Origin: Clostridia bacterium
GTDB taxonomy: Bacteria > Bacillota > Clostridia > Christensenellales > Aristaeellaceae
Direction: 5' to 3'
Assembly: GCA_017396845.1 (NCBI GenBank)
Contig: JAFQKQ010000122.1
Location: 1 to 32,396 of the forward strand
DNA length: 32,396 nt
Positions 1-6,770 of the stretch are shown in pieces (position 1 is the stretch's first letter; every line of letters starts with the position of its first letter). Below the pieces are notes generated by a model. It searched no databases, was not told the DNA's origin, and saw only the letters and a list, made by a program, of their open reading frames with translations. Position numbers and translations under genes: made by a program.

Positions 1-26
1 ACAAAATCGAAAGGGTGTGATTCGTG

Positions 27-392
27 GTCCCACCCCGCATGGGGTGGGTGGATTGAAATTTATTAAAGGGAGAGGAAACGAATGATTCCCGGAGTCCCAC
101 CCCGCATGGGGTGGGTGGATTGAAATTTGTCAACGTCTGTGTGTAACTATGGGACACAGGTCCCACCCCGCATGGGGTGGGTGGATTGAAATTGGCCAAG
201 GCGCTCGGTTGCAATACCGATGACGTCCCACCCCGCATGGGGTGGGTGGATTGAAATTACGAAGACATTAAGAGCGCAGAGAGATATTATGGTCCCACCC
301 CGCATGGGGTGGGAGGATTGAAATGCGAAGCGTATTCTGCCAGCATTAGTGCTGATTGGTTCCACCCCCGCACGGGGTGGGTGAATTGAAAT
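27..392 (+). CRISPR. CRISPR array, type I-C-like repeats, trailer end
   Basis: Six repeats start at 27, 94, 160, 225, 292 and 359. Each is 33 nt (the last 34), begins GTCCCACCCC and ends GGATTGAAAT. The five spacers are 34, 33, 32, 34 and 34 nt. Each repeat holds a perfect 8-bp stem (CCCACCCC/GGGGTGGG) around GCAT. The GTC start, GC-rich stem and GGATTGAAAY end are the pattern known for type I-C arrays, which also sets the orientation: transcription left to right, leader on the left. The first four repeats are identical. The fifth has one change (GGGAGG for GGGTGG), and the sixth has several changes plus one extra base, as expected at the old, leader-distal end. Whether bases 1-26 are a cut-off spacer or part of a leader cannot be told. 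No cas gene is in the window, so the subtype rests on the repeat alone. Confidence 0.96.
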
Positions 393-581
393 CATAGCCT
401 CAGTTTTTGATTCTCTTTTCCGAATCTCGTTTCGCAGGGATATGACAAGAGAAATTTGGCGGGGGGGGTGCTTTGTTTTACGCTTGTTACGGTTCCGTCT
501 AAAAAAATTCGAATTATCGTGATGTGGAGTTGACAATGGTATAGTATTATAAATGGTATCCGAAGCAAGGTGGGATTTTAT
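393..581 (+). other. Intergenic region between CRISPR trailer and ABC exporter
   Basis: No gene is seen here. There is a run of nine G at about 461-470, then an AT-rich stretch. A consensus-like TTGACA lies at 530-535 and is followed by AT-rich sequence (540-554), but no good -10 box sits 16-18 bases downstream, so a promoter for the exporter is only suspected. The ribosome site AAGGTGG (567-573) lies 8 bases before the ATG at 582. Confidence 0.4.
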
Positions 582-3197
582 ATGCTGACTTTAAGTAATA
601 TCCATAAGCATTACGATACCGGTGCAGAGAAGGTGACTGCGCTTAAGGGTGTGTCTGTTTCCTTCAGGAAAAATGAGTTTGTTTCGATCTTGGGTCCGTC
701 GGGCTGCGGAAAGACGACGCTTCTTAATATCATCGGCGGTCTTGATCGGTATGACGACGGAGATATGTCTATCCGAGGAAGGTCTACGAAGGAGTACAGA
801 GACCGCGACTGGGATGCATACAGAAACCACTCTGTAGGCTTTGTTTTTCAGACCTACAATCTGATTCCTCATCAGACGGTGCTTTCCAATGTGGAAATGT
901 CGCTCACGCTGACCGGCGTTTCCAAGAAAGAGCGCAGGCAGAGAGCGATTGAGGTGCTCAATCGCGTAGGGCTTTCCGATCAGCTGAACAAGAAGCCTTC
1001 GCAGATGTCCGGCGGCCAGATGCAGCGTGTAGCGATTGCAAGAGCGCTCATCAACAATCCGGATATACTTCTGGCGGACGAACCTACGGGTGCGCTTGAC
1101 AGCGAGACGAGCGTTCAGATCATGGAGATTCTGAAAGAGATCGCCAAGGATAAGCTGGTCATCATGGTTACACACAATCCGGATTTGGCCAATGAATATT
1201 CTACGCGCATCATCCGTCTGCTGGACGGCCGTGTGGTGAGCGACAGCGCTCCGGCGGAGGAAGAAACGGAGATTGCGGACGAAGCGGTCAGCAAGAAAAA
1301 ACCCAGCATGTCCTATTTTACGGCGCTGGCGCTGAGCTTGAATAACCTGCTCACCAAGAAAACGCGCACCATCCTTGTTTCCTTTGCGGGCTCCATCGGC
1401 ATTATCGGAATTGCGTTGATTCTTTCCATGTCTACCGGTGTTCAGGAGTATATCAACCGCGTGGAGGAGGAGACGCTGTCATCCTATCCCATTACGATTA
1501 CCGGCGAATCGCTGGATACGAGCAGCCTGATCGAAAGCATGATGGGTCAGGCGGCGGAGAACGCAAACCGGGAAGAGGGCTATATCTATTCCGGTGAAAT
1601 TATGACCGATCTTTTCTCCGCGATGCTGAGCGAGGTGGAGGAAAACGATCTGCCGGGCTTTAAAGCGCGCATCGACAACGACGAATACTTCCGGTCGCTT
1701 GTAAGCGGCGTTTCCTATAAATACAATATGGACCTGAATATCTGGTCGAAGGATCTTGCCGGCGTGCCGCTTCAGGTAAACCCCAGCAACGTTCTTGAAA
1801 GCATGACGGGCACCGTTATGAGCGGAGAAACCAATATGATGATGTCCACCATGAACCAGATGAGCTCCACCTTCGGCGGCAGAAGCATGAATGTATGGAC
1901 GGAGCTTATGAACAATCAGGAGCTTCTGAATCAGCAGTACGACGTAATTGCCGGTAAATGGCCGGAGGAGAAAAATGAGGTTGTGTTGGTGGTGAATTCC
2001 GATAATACCATCAGCGACCTTACGCTGTACACGCTTGGGCTTAAGCCGCAGGAAGAGCTGGACGATATGTTCAAGAGCATTGTTTCCGGCGGAAGCTTCA
2101 CGCTTGAAAAGATTAAGTATTCCTATGATCAGCTTTTGGATCTTACGTTCCAATTGGTGCTGCCGACCGATTACTACCGCTATGACGAAAATCAGAACGC
2201 ATGGATTGACCAACGGTCGGATGCGGAGGCGCTGAACGCGATTCTTGAAAATGCGCTCACGCTGGATGTAGTCGGTATTATCCGTCCTTCGGAGGACAGC
2301 GTGGTGTCCGGTATGAACGGCGGTTCGATCGGCTATCTTTCTTCTCTCACGAAATACGTTATTGAAGGCGTGAACGACAGCGAAATCATGAAGGCGCAGC
2401 TGGCCGACACGGAAACCGACGTGTTTACCGGTCTTCCGTTTAAGGGCGCAGATGCCGCGCCGACGGCGTTTGACATGAGCACGCTGACCGAGCAGCAGAA
2501 GGCGATGATCGCACAGATGTCGCCCGAACAGCTTCAGATGATGATGGCGAAGTACATGCCCGCCGCTTCCGACGCTACGCTGGAAGATAATCTGTATCTG
2601 CTTGGCGCATCGGACGAAACTGCGCCCTCTACGATCATCATCTATCCCAAGGATTTTGAAGCCAAGGAAGAAATCGAGCGTTACATCGACGCATACAACG
2701 CCGAAATGGAAGCGGCAGGCAAGGAAGGCAGCGTTATCAGATATACCGATTACATCGGAATCATGCTTTCGGGCGTTACCAATATCATTAACGCCATTAC
2801 CTATGTATTGATTGCGTTCGTAGCGATTTCTCTGGTGGTTTCCTCCATCATGATCGGCGTTATCACCTATATCTCCGTACTCGAGCGCACCAAGGAGATC
2901 GGTATACTGCGCGCCATGGGCGCATCCAAGCGCGATATCTCCCGCGTATTCAACGCCGAAACCACCATTATCGGCTTCCTTGCGGGCGGTCTCGGCATAT
3001 TCGTAAGCTGGGTGCTGGTGTTCCCGATCAATGCCGTTATCGAACACTTCTCCGGGATTGCCGGCATGGCGATTCTTCCCGGAAACGGCGCGGCAATTCT
3101 CGTTGCCGTAAGCATTTTACTGACCCTGATCTCCGGTCTGATTCCTTCCCGCCTCGCAGCGAAGCGCGATCCCGTGGAAGCGCTCAGAAGCGAATAA
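582..3197 (+). CDS. ABC exporter, ATPase fused to FtsX/MacB-type permease
   Basis: An 871-residue fusion of a nucleotide-binding domain with a MacB/FtsX-type permease. Visible motifs are Walker A GPSGCGKT (38-45), the signature MSGGQ (142-146), Walker B LLADEP (about 163-168) and the switch histidine in MVTH (198). One membrane segment follows at about 264-284, then a very long extracytoplasmic region (about 285-735). Three more membrane segments come at the C-terminus, with the typical ERTKEIGILRAMGAS coupling stretch after the first of them. The family moves lipids, peptides or drugs, or acts mechanically, rather than importing nutrients. With no TolC partner expected in a Gram-positive-type cell, tripartite efflux is unlikely. 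ATG 582 is preferred over the upstream in-frame GTG at 570 because AAGGTGG lies 8 bases before it. It is monocistronic, with a terminator directly after. The substrate is unknown. Confidence 0.92.
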   Translation: MLTLSNIHKHYDTGAEKVTALKGVSVSFRKNEFVSILGPSGCGKTTLLNIIGGLDRYDDGDMSIRGRSTKEYRDRDWDAYRNHSVGFVFQTYNLIPHQTVLSNVEMSLTLTGVSKKERRQRAIEVLNRVGLSDQLNKKPSQMSGGQMQRVAIARALINNPDILLADEPTGALDSETSVQIMEILKEIAKDKLVIMVTHNPDLANEYSTRIIRLLDGRVVSDSAPAEEETEIADEAVSKKKPSMSYFTALALSLNNLLTKKTRTILVSFAGSIGIIGIALILSMSTGVQEYINRVEEETLSSYPITITGESLDTSSLIESMMGQAAENANREEGYIYSGEIMTDLFSAMLSEVEENDLPGFKARIDNDEYFRSLVSGVSYKYNMDLNIWSKDLAGVPLQVNPSNVLESMTGTVMSGETNMMMSTMNQMSSTFGGRSMNVWTELMNNQELLNQQYDVIAGKWPEEKNEVVLVVNSDNTISDLTLYTLGLKPQEELDDMFKSIVSGGSFTLEKIKYSYDQLLDLTFQLVLPTDYYRYDENQNAWIDQRSDAEALNAILENALTLDVVGIIRPSEDSVVSGMNGGSIGYLSSLTKYVIEGVNDSEIMKAQLADTETDVFTGLPFKGADAAPTAFDMSTLTEQQKAMIAQMSPEQLQMMMAKYMPAASDATLEDNLYLLGASDETAPSTIIIYPKDFEAKEEIERYIDAYNAEMEAAGKEGSVIRYTDYIGIMLSGVTNIINAITYVLIAFVAISLVVSSIMIGVITYISVLERTKEIGILRAMGASKRDISRVFNAETTIIGFLAGGLGIFVSWVLVFPINAVIEHFSGIAGMAILPGNGAAILVAVSILLTLISGLIPSRLAAKRDPVEALRSE

Positions 3198-3218
3198 GCA
3201 TATCGCCTCATATCATTG

Positions 3219-3246
3219 CGCCGCAGATTTCTGCGGCGTATTTTAT
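3219..3246 (+). terminator. Rho-independent terminator of the ABC exporter gene
   Basis: The stem CGCCGCAGA/TCTGCGGCG (3219-3227 with 3230-3238) is followed by TATTTTATT, 21 bases after the stop codon. Confidence 0.85.
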
Positions 3247-3347
3247 TGCAATTAATGTGCGAATAAAACAACGATAATATACGCGAGATATATATAGGAA
3301 TTTGGAGTCACTTTCGTAATTTTTTGTATCCAAATCGACATAAAGAC

Positions 3348-3376
3348 TTGATTTTGCAATAGTAATGTATTATAAT
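3348..3376 (+). promoter_or_regulatory. Sigma-A-type promoter of the SH3 protein gene
   Basis: TTGATT (3348-3353), a 17-base spacer and TATAAT (3371-3376). The predicted start of transcription, near 3383, falls after the upstream ATG at 3382, which supports translation from ATG 3424. Confidence 0.8.
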
Positions 3377-3423
3377 GCAATATGTATGAATGTAAAACGA
3401 ACATATGCGAAAGGCGGAAAGTC

Positions 3424-4953
3424 ATGAAATTGAAAAGATTGATTGCACTGTCCCTGGCGCTGCTTACTTTTTATTTGGGTTCCGTTGCCTGCGCCGCTAC
3501 GGTGAGATGGGTGGCGGTAGTAACGTCGAGAAGTTCGGTGTATGCTTCTCCCGACTATTCGTCCAAGAAGCTTGGTACGCTGAATAAAAATCAGTCTCTG
3601 GCGATCATCGAATCGAAGGACGGCTGGAGCAAGGTAGAGCTCAACGGAAACGTAGGCTTTATGCCGTCGGGATATCTGAAGCGTACGACAAAGAGCATGT
3701 ATGTGTGCAAGCCGTATATGACGATCTTTGCTTCCAATAATGCCTCGAGCAAGAAGCTTGACGTATGCTATTACGGCGAAAAGGTGAATCTGGAAGCCAC
3801 CAGCGGCAACTGGGCGCGCGTGACATGCGGAAAGGTTACGGGCTTCTGCGATTATTCCTATCTTACATCAACCAATCCGAATAATATGGACAAGACCGTG
3901 TATACGCAGAGCGACAATATAAAAGTATATTACGGCCCCGATACCTCCACTGGCGCAATCTGTACGGTGAAAAGCGGCATGAAGCTCGTATTGACCGCTA
4001 TATATAAGGATTCCTGGTGCAGGGTGAAAAACGGCTCGGCCGTAGGTTTCATTCAGAAAAAATATCTGGATACGTCCCTTCCCAAGAAGGCGGAGGAGTC
4101 CTTAGATGTTACCGTATACACGCAGAAGGACAATTTAAAGGTATACGAAAGCGCCAGAACGTCTGCAAAGGTAATAGCTACGGTGAACGCCAATATGAAG
4201 CTCGTATGCACCCAAATTATCGACAACACGTGGTGCAGGGTGAAAAACGGCTCGGCGGTCGGATATATTCAGAAGAGCTATCTGGATACGAAGAAAGCGG
4301 ATCATCTGAATACGATGACGAAAACCGTGTATACGCAGAAGGATGATATTAAGATCTATGCCGACGCCAGCACATCCTCAAGCGTGCTTATGACGGTGGA
4401 TCGAAATCAGAAGCTCACCTGCAAAGCCGTGCTCGATGATACCTGGTGCCGCGTGCAGAGCGGCTCGAAATACGGCTATATCCATAAATCCTATGTTGGC
4501 ACGAGCAAGGTAAACGCGTACTCTACCGAGACGCCTGCTGTCGGAAAATCCAAAGCTGCCGACTGGTGGACAAGCGGCATCGCTTCCAAATTTGCAAGGG
4601 GCGAAACAGCCATAGTTACGGATGTCGCCACGGGTATTTCCTGGCGCGTGTACAGAGGCGGCGGAACCAATCACGCCGACGTTCAGCCCTTTACCGCCGA
4701 GGATACTGCGGCTATGAAAAAGGCTTGCGGAAGCGACTACGGCACCTGGCGCAGAAGGGCGATTTGGGTGACGGTAGACGGGCAGAAATATGCCGCTTCC
4801 ATGAACTGCATGCCTCACGGCGACGGAAGCATCCGAAATAATAATTTTGACGGACACTACTGCATTCACTTTACCAACAGCCGTACGCATGGAACGAACT
4901 CCGTTTGCTCCCTCCATCAGGCAGCGATTAGGAAAGCGCTCGCGGCGGGATAA
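3424..4953 (+). CDS. Secreted protein with five SH3-type repeats and a His-rich C-terminal domain
   Basis: A 509-residue exported protein. Residues 1-24 form a signal peptide (basic start, hydrophobic core, ACA cleavage site). Five bacterial SH3-type repeats of about 60 residues follow (about 26-357). The last three are closely related to each other, sharing TVYTQ at the start, WCRV in the middle and GYI/GFIQK..YLD at the end. Such repeats usually bind cell-wall peptidoglycan. Residues about 375-509 form a separate domain with conserved-looking polar motifs (GGTNHADVQP, NCMPHGDGSI, HYCIHFTNSRTHG). I have an impression of similar domains at the end of SH3 proteins in clostridia but know no assigned function. 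The clustered His, Cys and Asp suggest metal binding or hydrolysis, which is inference. ATG 3424 follows the ribosome site AGGCGG and gives a clean signal peptide; the upstream ATG at 3382 does not. Confidence 0.88.
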   Translation: MKLKRLIALSLALLTFYLGSVACAATVRWVAVVTSRSSVYASPDYSSKKLGTLNKNQSLAIIESKDGWSKVELNGNVGFMPSGYLKRTTKSMYVCKPYMTIFASNNASSKKLDVCYYGEKVNLEATSGNWARVTCGKVTGFCDYSYLTSTNPNNMDKTVYTQSDNIKVYYGPDTSTGAICTVKSGMKLVLTAIYKDSWCRVKNGSAVGFIQKKYLDTSLPKKAEESLDVTVYTQKDNLKVYESARTSAKVIATVNANMKLVCTQIIDNTWCRVKNGSAVGYIQKSYLDTKKADHLNTMTKTVYTQKDDIKIYADASTSSSVLMTVDRNQKLTCKAVLDDTWCRVQSGSKYGYIHKSYVGTSKVNAYSTETPAVGKSKAADWWTSGIASKFARGETAIVTDVATGISWRVYRGGGTNHADVQPFTAEDTAAMKKACGSDYGTWRRRAIWVTVDGQKYAASMNCMPHGDGSIRNNNFDGHYCIHFTNSRTHGTNSVCSLHQAAIRKALAAG

Positions 4954-4994
4954 TGTTTTCACGTTTGTGACATATTTTCGTTTAAACGCTCCGC

Positions 4995-5023
4995 TTGTCA
5001 TTTCCGTGTATATTTGCTATAAT
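4995..5023 (+). promoter_or_regulatory. Sigma-A-type promoter of the two-gene membrane-protein operon
   Basis: TTGTCA (4995-5000), a 17-base spacer and TATAAT (5018-5023). Transcription would begin near 5030, which argues for the start codon at 5058 rather than 5037. No clear terminator is seen between 4954 and this promoter. Confidence 0.8.
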
Positions 5024-5057
5024 AGTATGCACTTAAATGACAGCGGAGCGTGATTTT

Positions 5058-5819
5058 ATGCCAAATACCAAAATTACGAAGCAAAAATGGAAGGACCACT
5101 ATTCTTATTCCAAAAAGATATATTTTTTTGGTATTCTGGTTGCCGTCGGCGTAGCCAGCCTGATATTTTCCGTTACGAGATATATCCCGGATAATGCGCA
5201 TGCCGTTTTGATCCAGTTTGTCGACGCATATATAAACACTACCAATCTGGAAGAGGATATTCAGCCCCTGCTCGAAATCGGACAGGAGTATGATGAAACG
5301 CTTGAAGAGATTCAGTTCCTTTCGATCAACTATACCGGCGAGGGAACGAGCGAAAACGATTATTACGGCGCTCAGGTATATTCTGTTCAGATCTATGCCG
5401 GAGACAACGATATATTCATTCAGAATGAAAAGCTTACGCAGAGCATGATCGATCAGGGCTTTTTGATGCCGCTGGAGGAGCTGGATGAATTCGCGGCGTT
5501 CAATGCAAAGTATCCGGACGCGGTGCTTTGGCGGGAGGAGCCCAGCGAAGAAGGGGAAGAAGAGGACGAGGACGCGCCTGCGAGGCCTGTTCACGCGTAT
5601 GCGGTGGATATATCCTCCATGTACGGGCTTGCCGAGCGCGGCGCATATGATATGCGCGAAAAATACGCCGGCATAATGGTGACGAGTGAAAATGCGTCTA
5701 CATCCTTCCATGTACTCTCGGAGATGTTTGAATACTTCAAGCCCTCCGAGCCCATACCCGTTCAGGAGAATGCCGAGGAGGCAATCGATGAAACGCAGGA
5801 GGCGGTGACCGAGCCGTGA
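5058..5819 (+). CDS. Unknown single-pass membrane protein with acidic outer domain
   Basis: A 253-residue protein that I do not recognise. A short basic, aromatic N-terminal tail leads into one membrane segment (about residues 19-39). An acidic domain of about 200 residues, predicted to face outward, follows, with a very acidic linker (SEEGEEEDEDAP) near the middle and an acidic tail. No catalytic motif is visible. ATG 5058 is chosen because AGCGGAG (5042-5048) lies 9 bases upstream and the promoter leaves almost no leader for ATG 5037. The gene overlaps the next one by 4 bases (GTGA), so the two are co-translated and probably work together at the membrane. Confidence 0.75.
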   Translation: MPNTKITKQKWKDHYSYSKKIYFFGILVAVGVASLIFSVTRYIPDNAHAVLIQFVDAYINTTNLEEDIQPLLEIGQEYDETLEEIQFLSINYTGEGTSENDYYGAQVYSVQIYAGDNDIFIQNEKLTQSMIDQGFLMPLEELDEFAAFNAKYPDAVLWREEPSEEGEEEDEDAPARPVHAYAVDISSMYGLAERGAYDMREKYAGIMVTSENASTSFHVLSEMFEYFKPSEPIPVQENAEEAIDETQEAVTEP

Positions 5820-6310
5820 AAGCCGTAAAGCAGCAGATCGGAAAAGAAGGGCTTTCTTCTGTATTGGGGCTTGCCGTGATCGTCGTATCGCTGATTATTC
5901 TTCTGGCTGCTTCGTTTTTCTTCAGATATCTGTCTTCGCTCGGCGTTGCCCCTCTGATTACGTCTACGGGCTTCTGGCTGGTGGGCGGTATCGTTGCGGC
6001 TTACGTATTTCACAGATATGTGATATCCTATGTTTATACGCTGGACGGCGTAAAGCTGATTGTAGAGCGCGTGTTTTCCAGAAAGCCGAGGTTCATGCAA
6101 CAGATTCTGCTTCGCGAAATTGTGTTCATCGGACCGTTGGAAACGGCAAAGGAGAAATACCGGATCGAAGCAAAGCAGAAGGCCGTAAGAAAGCAGGAAA
6201 AAATCGAAGAGAACGCGATTGTATACAAAAGAGACGGAGAAATGCGCGCGCTGATCATTCAGCCGAAGGCAGAACTGCTTGAAGCGCTTAAGGAGCTTAC
6301 GAAGAAATAA
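5816..6310 (+). CDS. Unknown small membrane protein, two membrane segments and a basic cytoplasmic tail
   Basis: A 164-residue protein starting at GTG 5816, inside the stop of the gene before it (GTGA overlap). AGGAGG at 5797-5802 and GGTGA at 5804-5808 precede the start. Two hydrophobic segments (about residues 12-35 and 43-62) are followed by about 100 residues rich in Lys, Arg and Glu with alternating beta and helical character, likely cytoplasmic. The arrangement of two membrane helices and a beta-containing tail recalls small PH-like membrane proteins, but I see no motif that proves it. Its partner carries the outer domain, so together they could form a sensor or a wall-associated complex (inference). 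A terminator follows 11 bases after the stop. Confidence 0.72.
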   Translation: MKAVKQQIGKEGLSSVLGLAVIVVSLIILLAASFFFRYLSSLGVAPLITSTGFWLVGGIVAAYVFHRYVISYVYTLDGVKLIVERVFSRKPRFMQQILLREIVFIGPLETAKEKYRIEAKQKAVRKQEKIEENAIVYKRDGEMRALIIQPKAELLEALKELTKK

Positions 6311-6321
6311 ATAGGGATAGG

Positions 6322-6352
6322 AACCGCTGCAGTAATCTGCGGCGGTTTTGTT
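6322..6352 (+). terminator. Rho-independent terminator of the two-gene operon
   Basis: The arms AACCGCTGCAG and CTGCGGCGGTT around TAAT (one G-T wobble) are followed by TTTTGTTT. Confidence 0.85.
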
Positions 6353-6444
6353 TCGGGGTGCGTAATTTTCGTAATATGGCTCGTTTTTTTGATCTTAGAA
6401 AAATATACAGGCCATATTTCGGGCGGCTTCAAAAACGAAAAGCT

Positions 6445-6493
6445 GCGCAAAAGAAGAATCCGTTGATTTACAAGCCTCTTTGCGCCCTTTTTT
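6445..6493. terminator. Possible bidirectional terminator
   Basis: The arms GCGCAAAAGA (6445-6454) and TCTTTGCGC (6477-6485) are followed on the plus strand by six T (6488-6493). On the minus strand the flank reads AGCTTTTCGTTTTTG. It could end the minus-strand iron transporter transcript after it passes through the repeat at 6498-6660. The loop is long (about 22 bases), which weakens the call. Confidence 0.4.
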
Positions 6494-6497
6494 GTTA

Positions 6498-6660
6498 CGC
6501 CCGTCAGCGCAAAGCGCCGCCGGGTACGCTCGGCGATTTTATAAATCGCTCTCGCTAGTCGGCCTTCAGCCGACCTCAATTCCGCCCGTCAGCGCAAAGC
6601 GCCGCCGGGTACGCTCGGCGATTTTATAAATCGCTGTCGCCAGTTGGCTTTCAGCCGATC
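6498..6660. repeat. Tandem structured intergenic repeat, two copies of about 78 bp
   Basis: Two copies (6498-6575 and 6583-6660, period 85 bp). The first 53 bases are identical and the remainder differs at a few positions. Each copy can form several hairpins: GCGC/GCGC around AAA, CGCCG/CGGCG, GCGATTT/AAATCGC around TAT, and GTCGGC/GCCGAC around CTTCA. In copy 2 the last stem is GTTGGC/GCCGAT, so it is kept by wobble pairs. The placement between genes and the stacked hairpins resemble REP/BIME-type or small non-autonomous elements. No coding function is credible, although both copies share an open frame on the minus strand. Confidence 0.85.
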
Positions 6661-6770
6661 TACGGGAGGGAGCATACGCCTGAGCGGCTGAGGAATTCGT
6701 TCTTGCTTGGTTTATCATACGCAAGCAATGGTTTAAGCGTAGATTTCTTTGGGCGTCGAACATGTCATCG

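Noticed and set aside
147-536. 129-residue minus-strand open frame
   Set aside because: It runs through the CRISPR repeats; its repeated HPPRAG/HPMRGG motifs are translations of the repeat, not a protein.
530-560. Full promoter for the ABC exporter
   Set aside because: TTGACA is clear, but no acceptable -10 box lies 16-18 bases downstream, so it is only noted.
1479-3047. 522-residue open frame antisense to the ABC exporter
   Set aside because: A shadow of the real gene: composition is His/Arg-rich, with no motif and no ribosome site.
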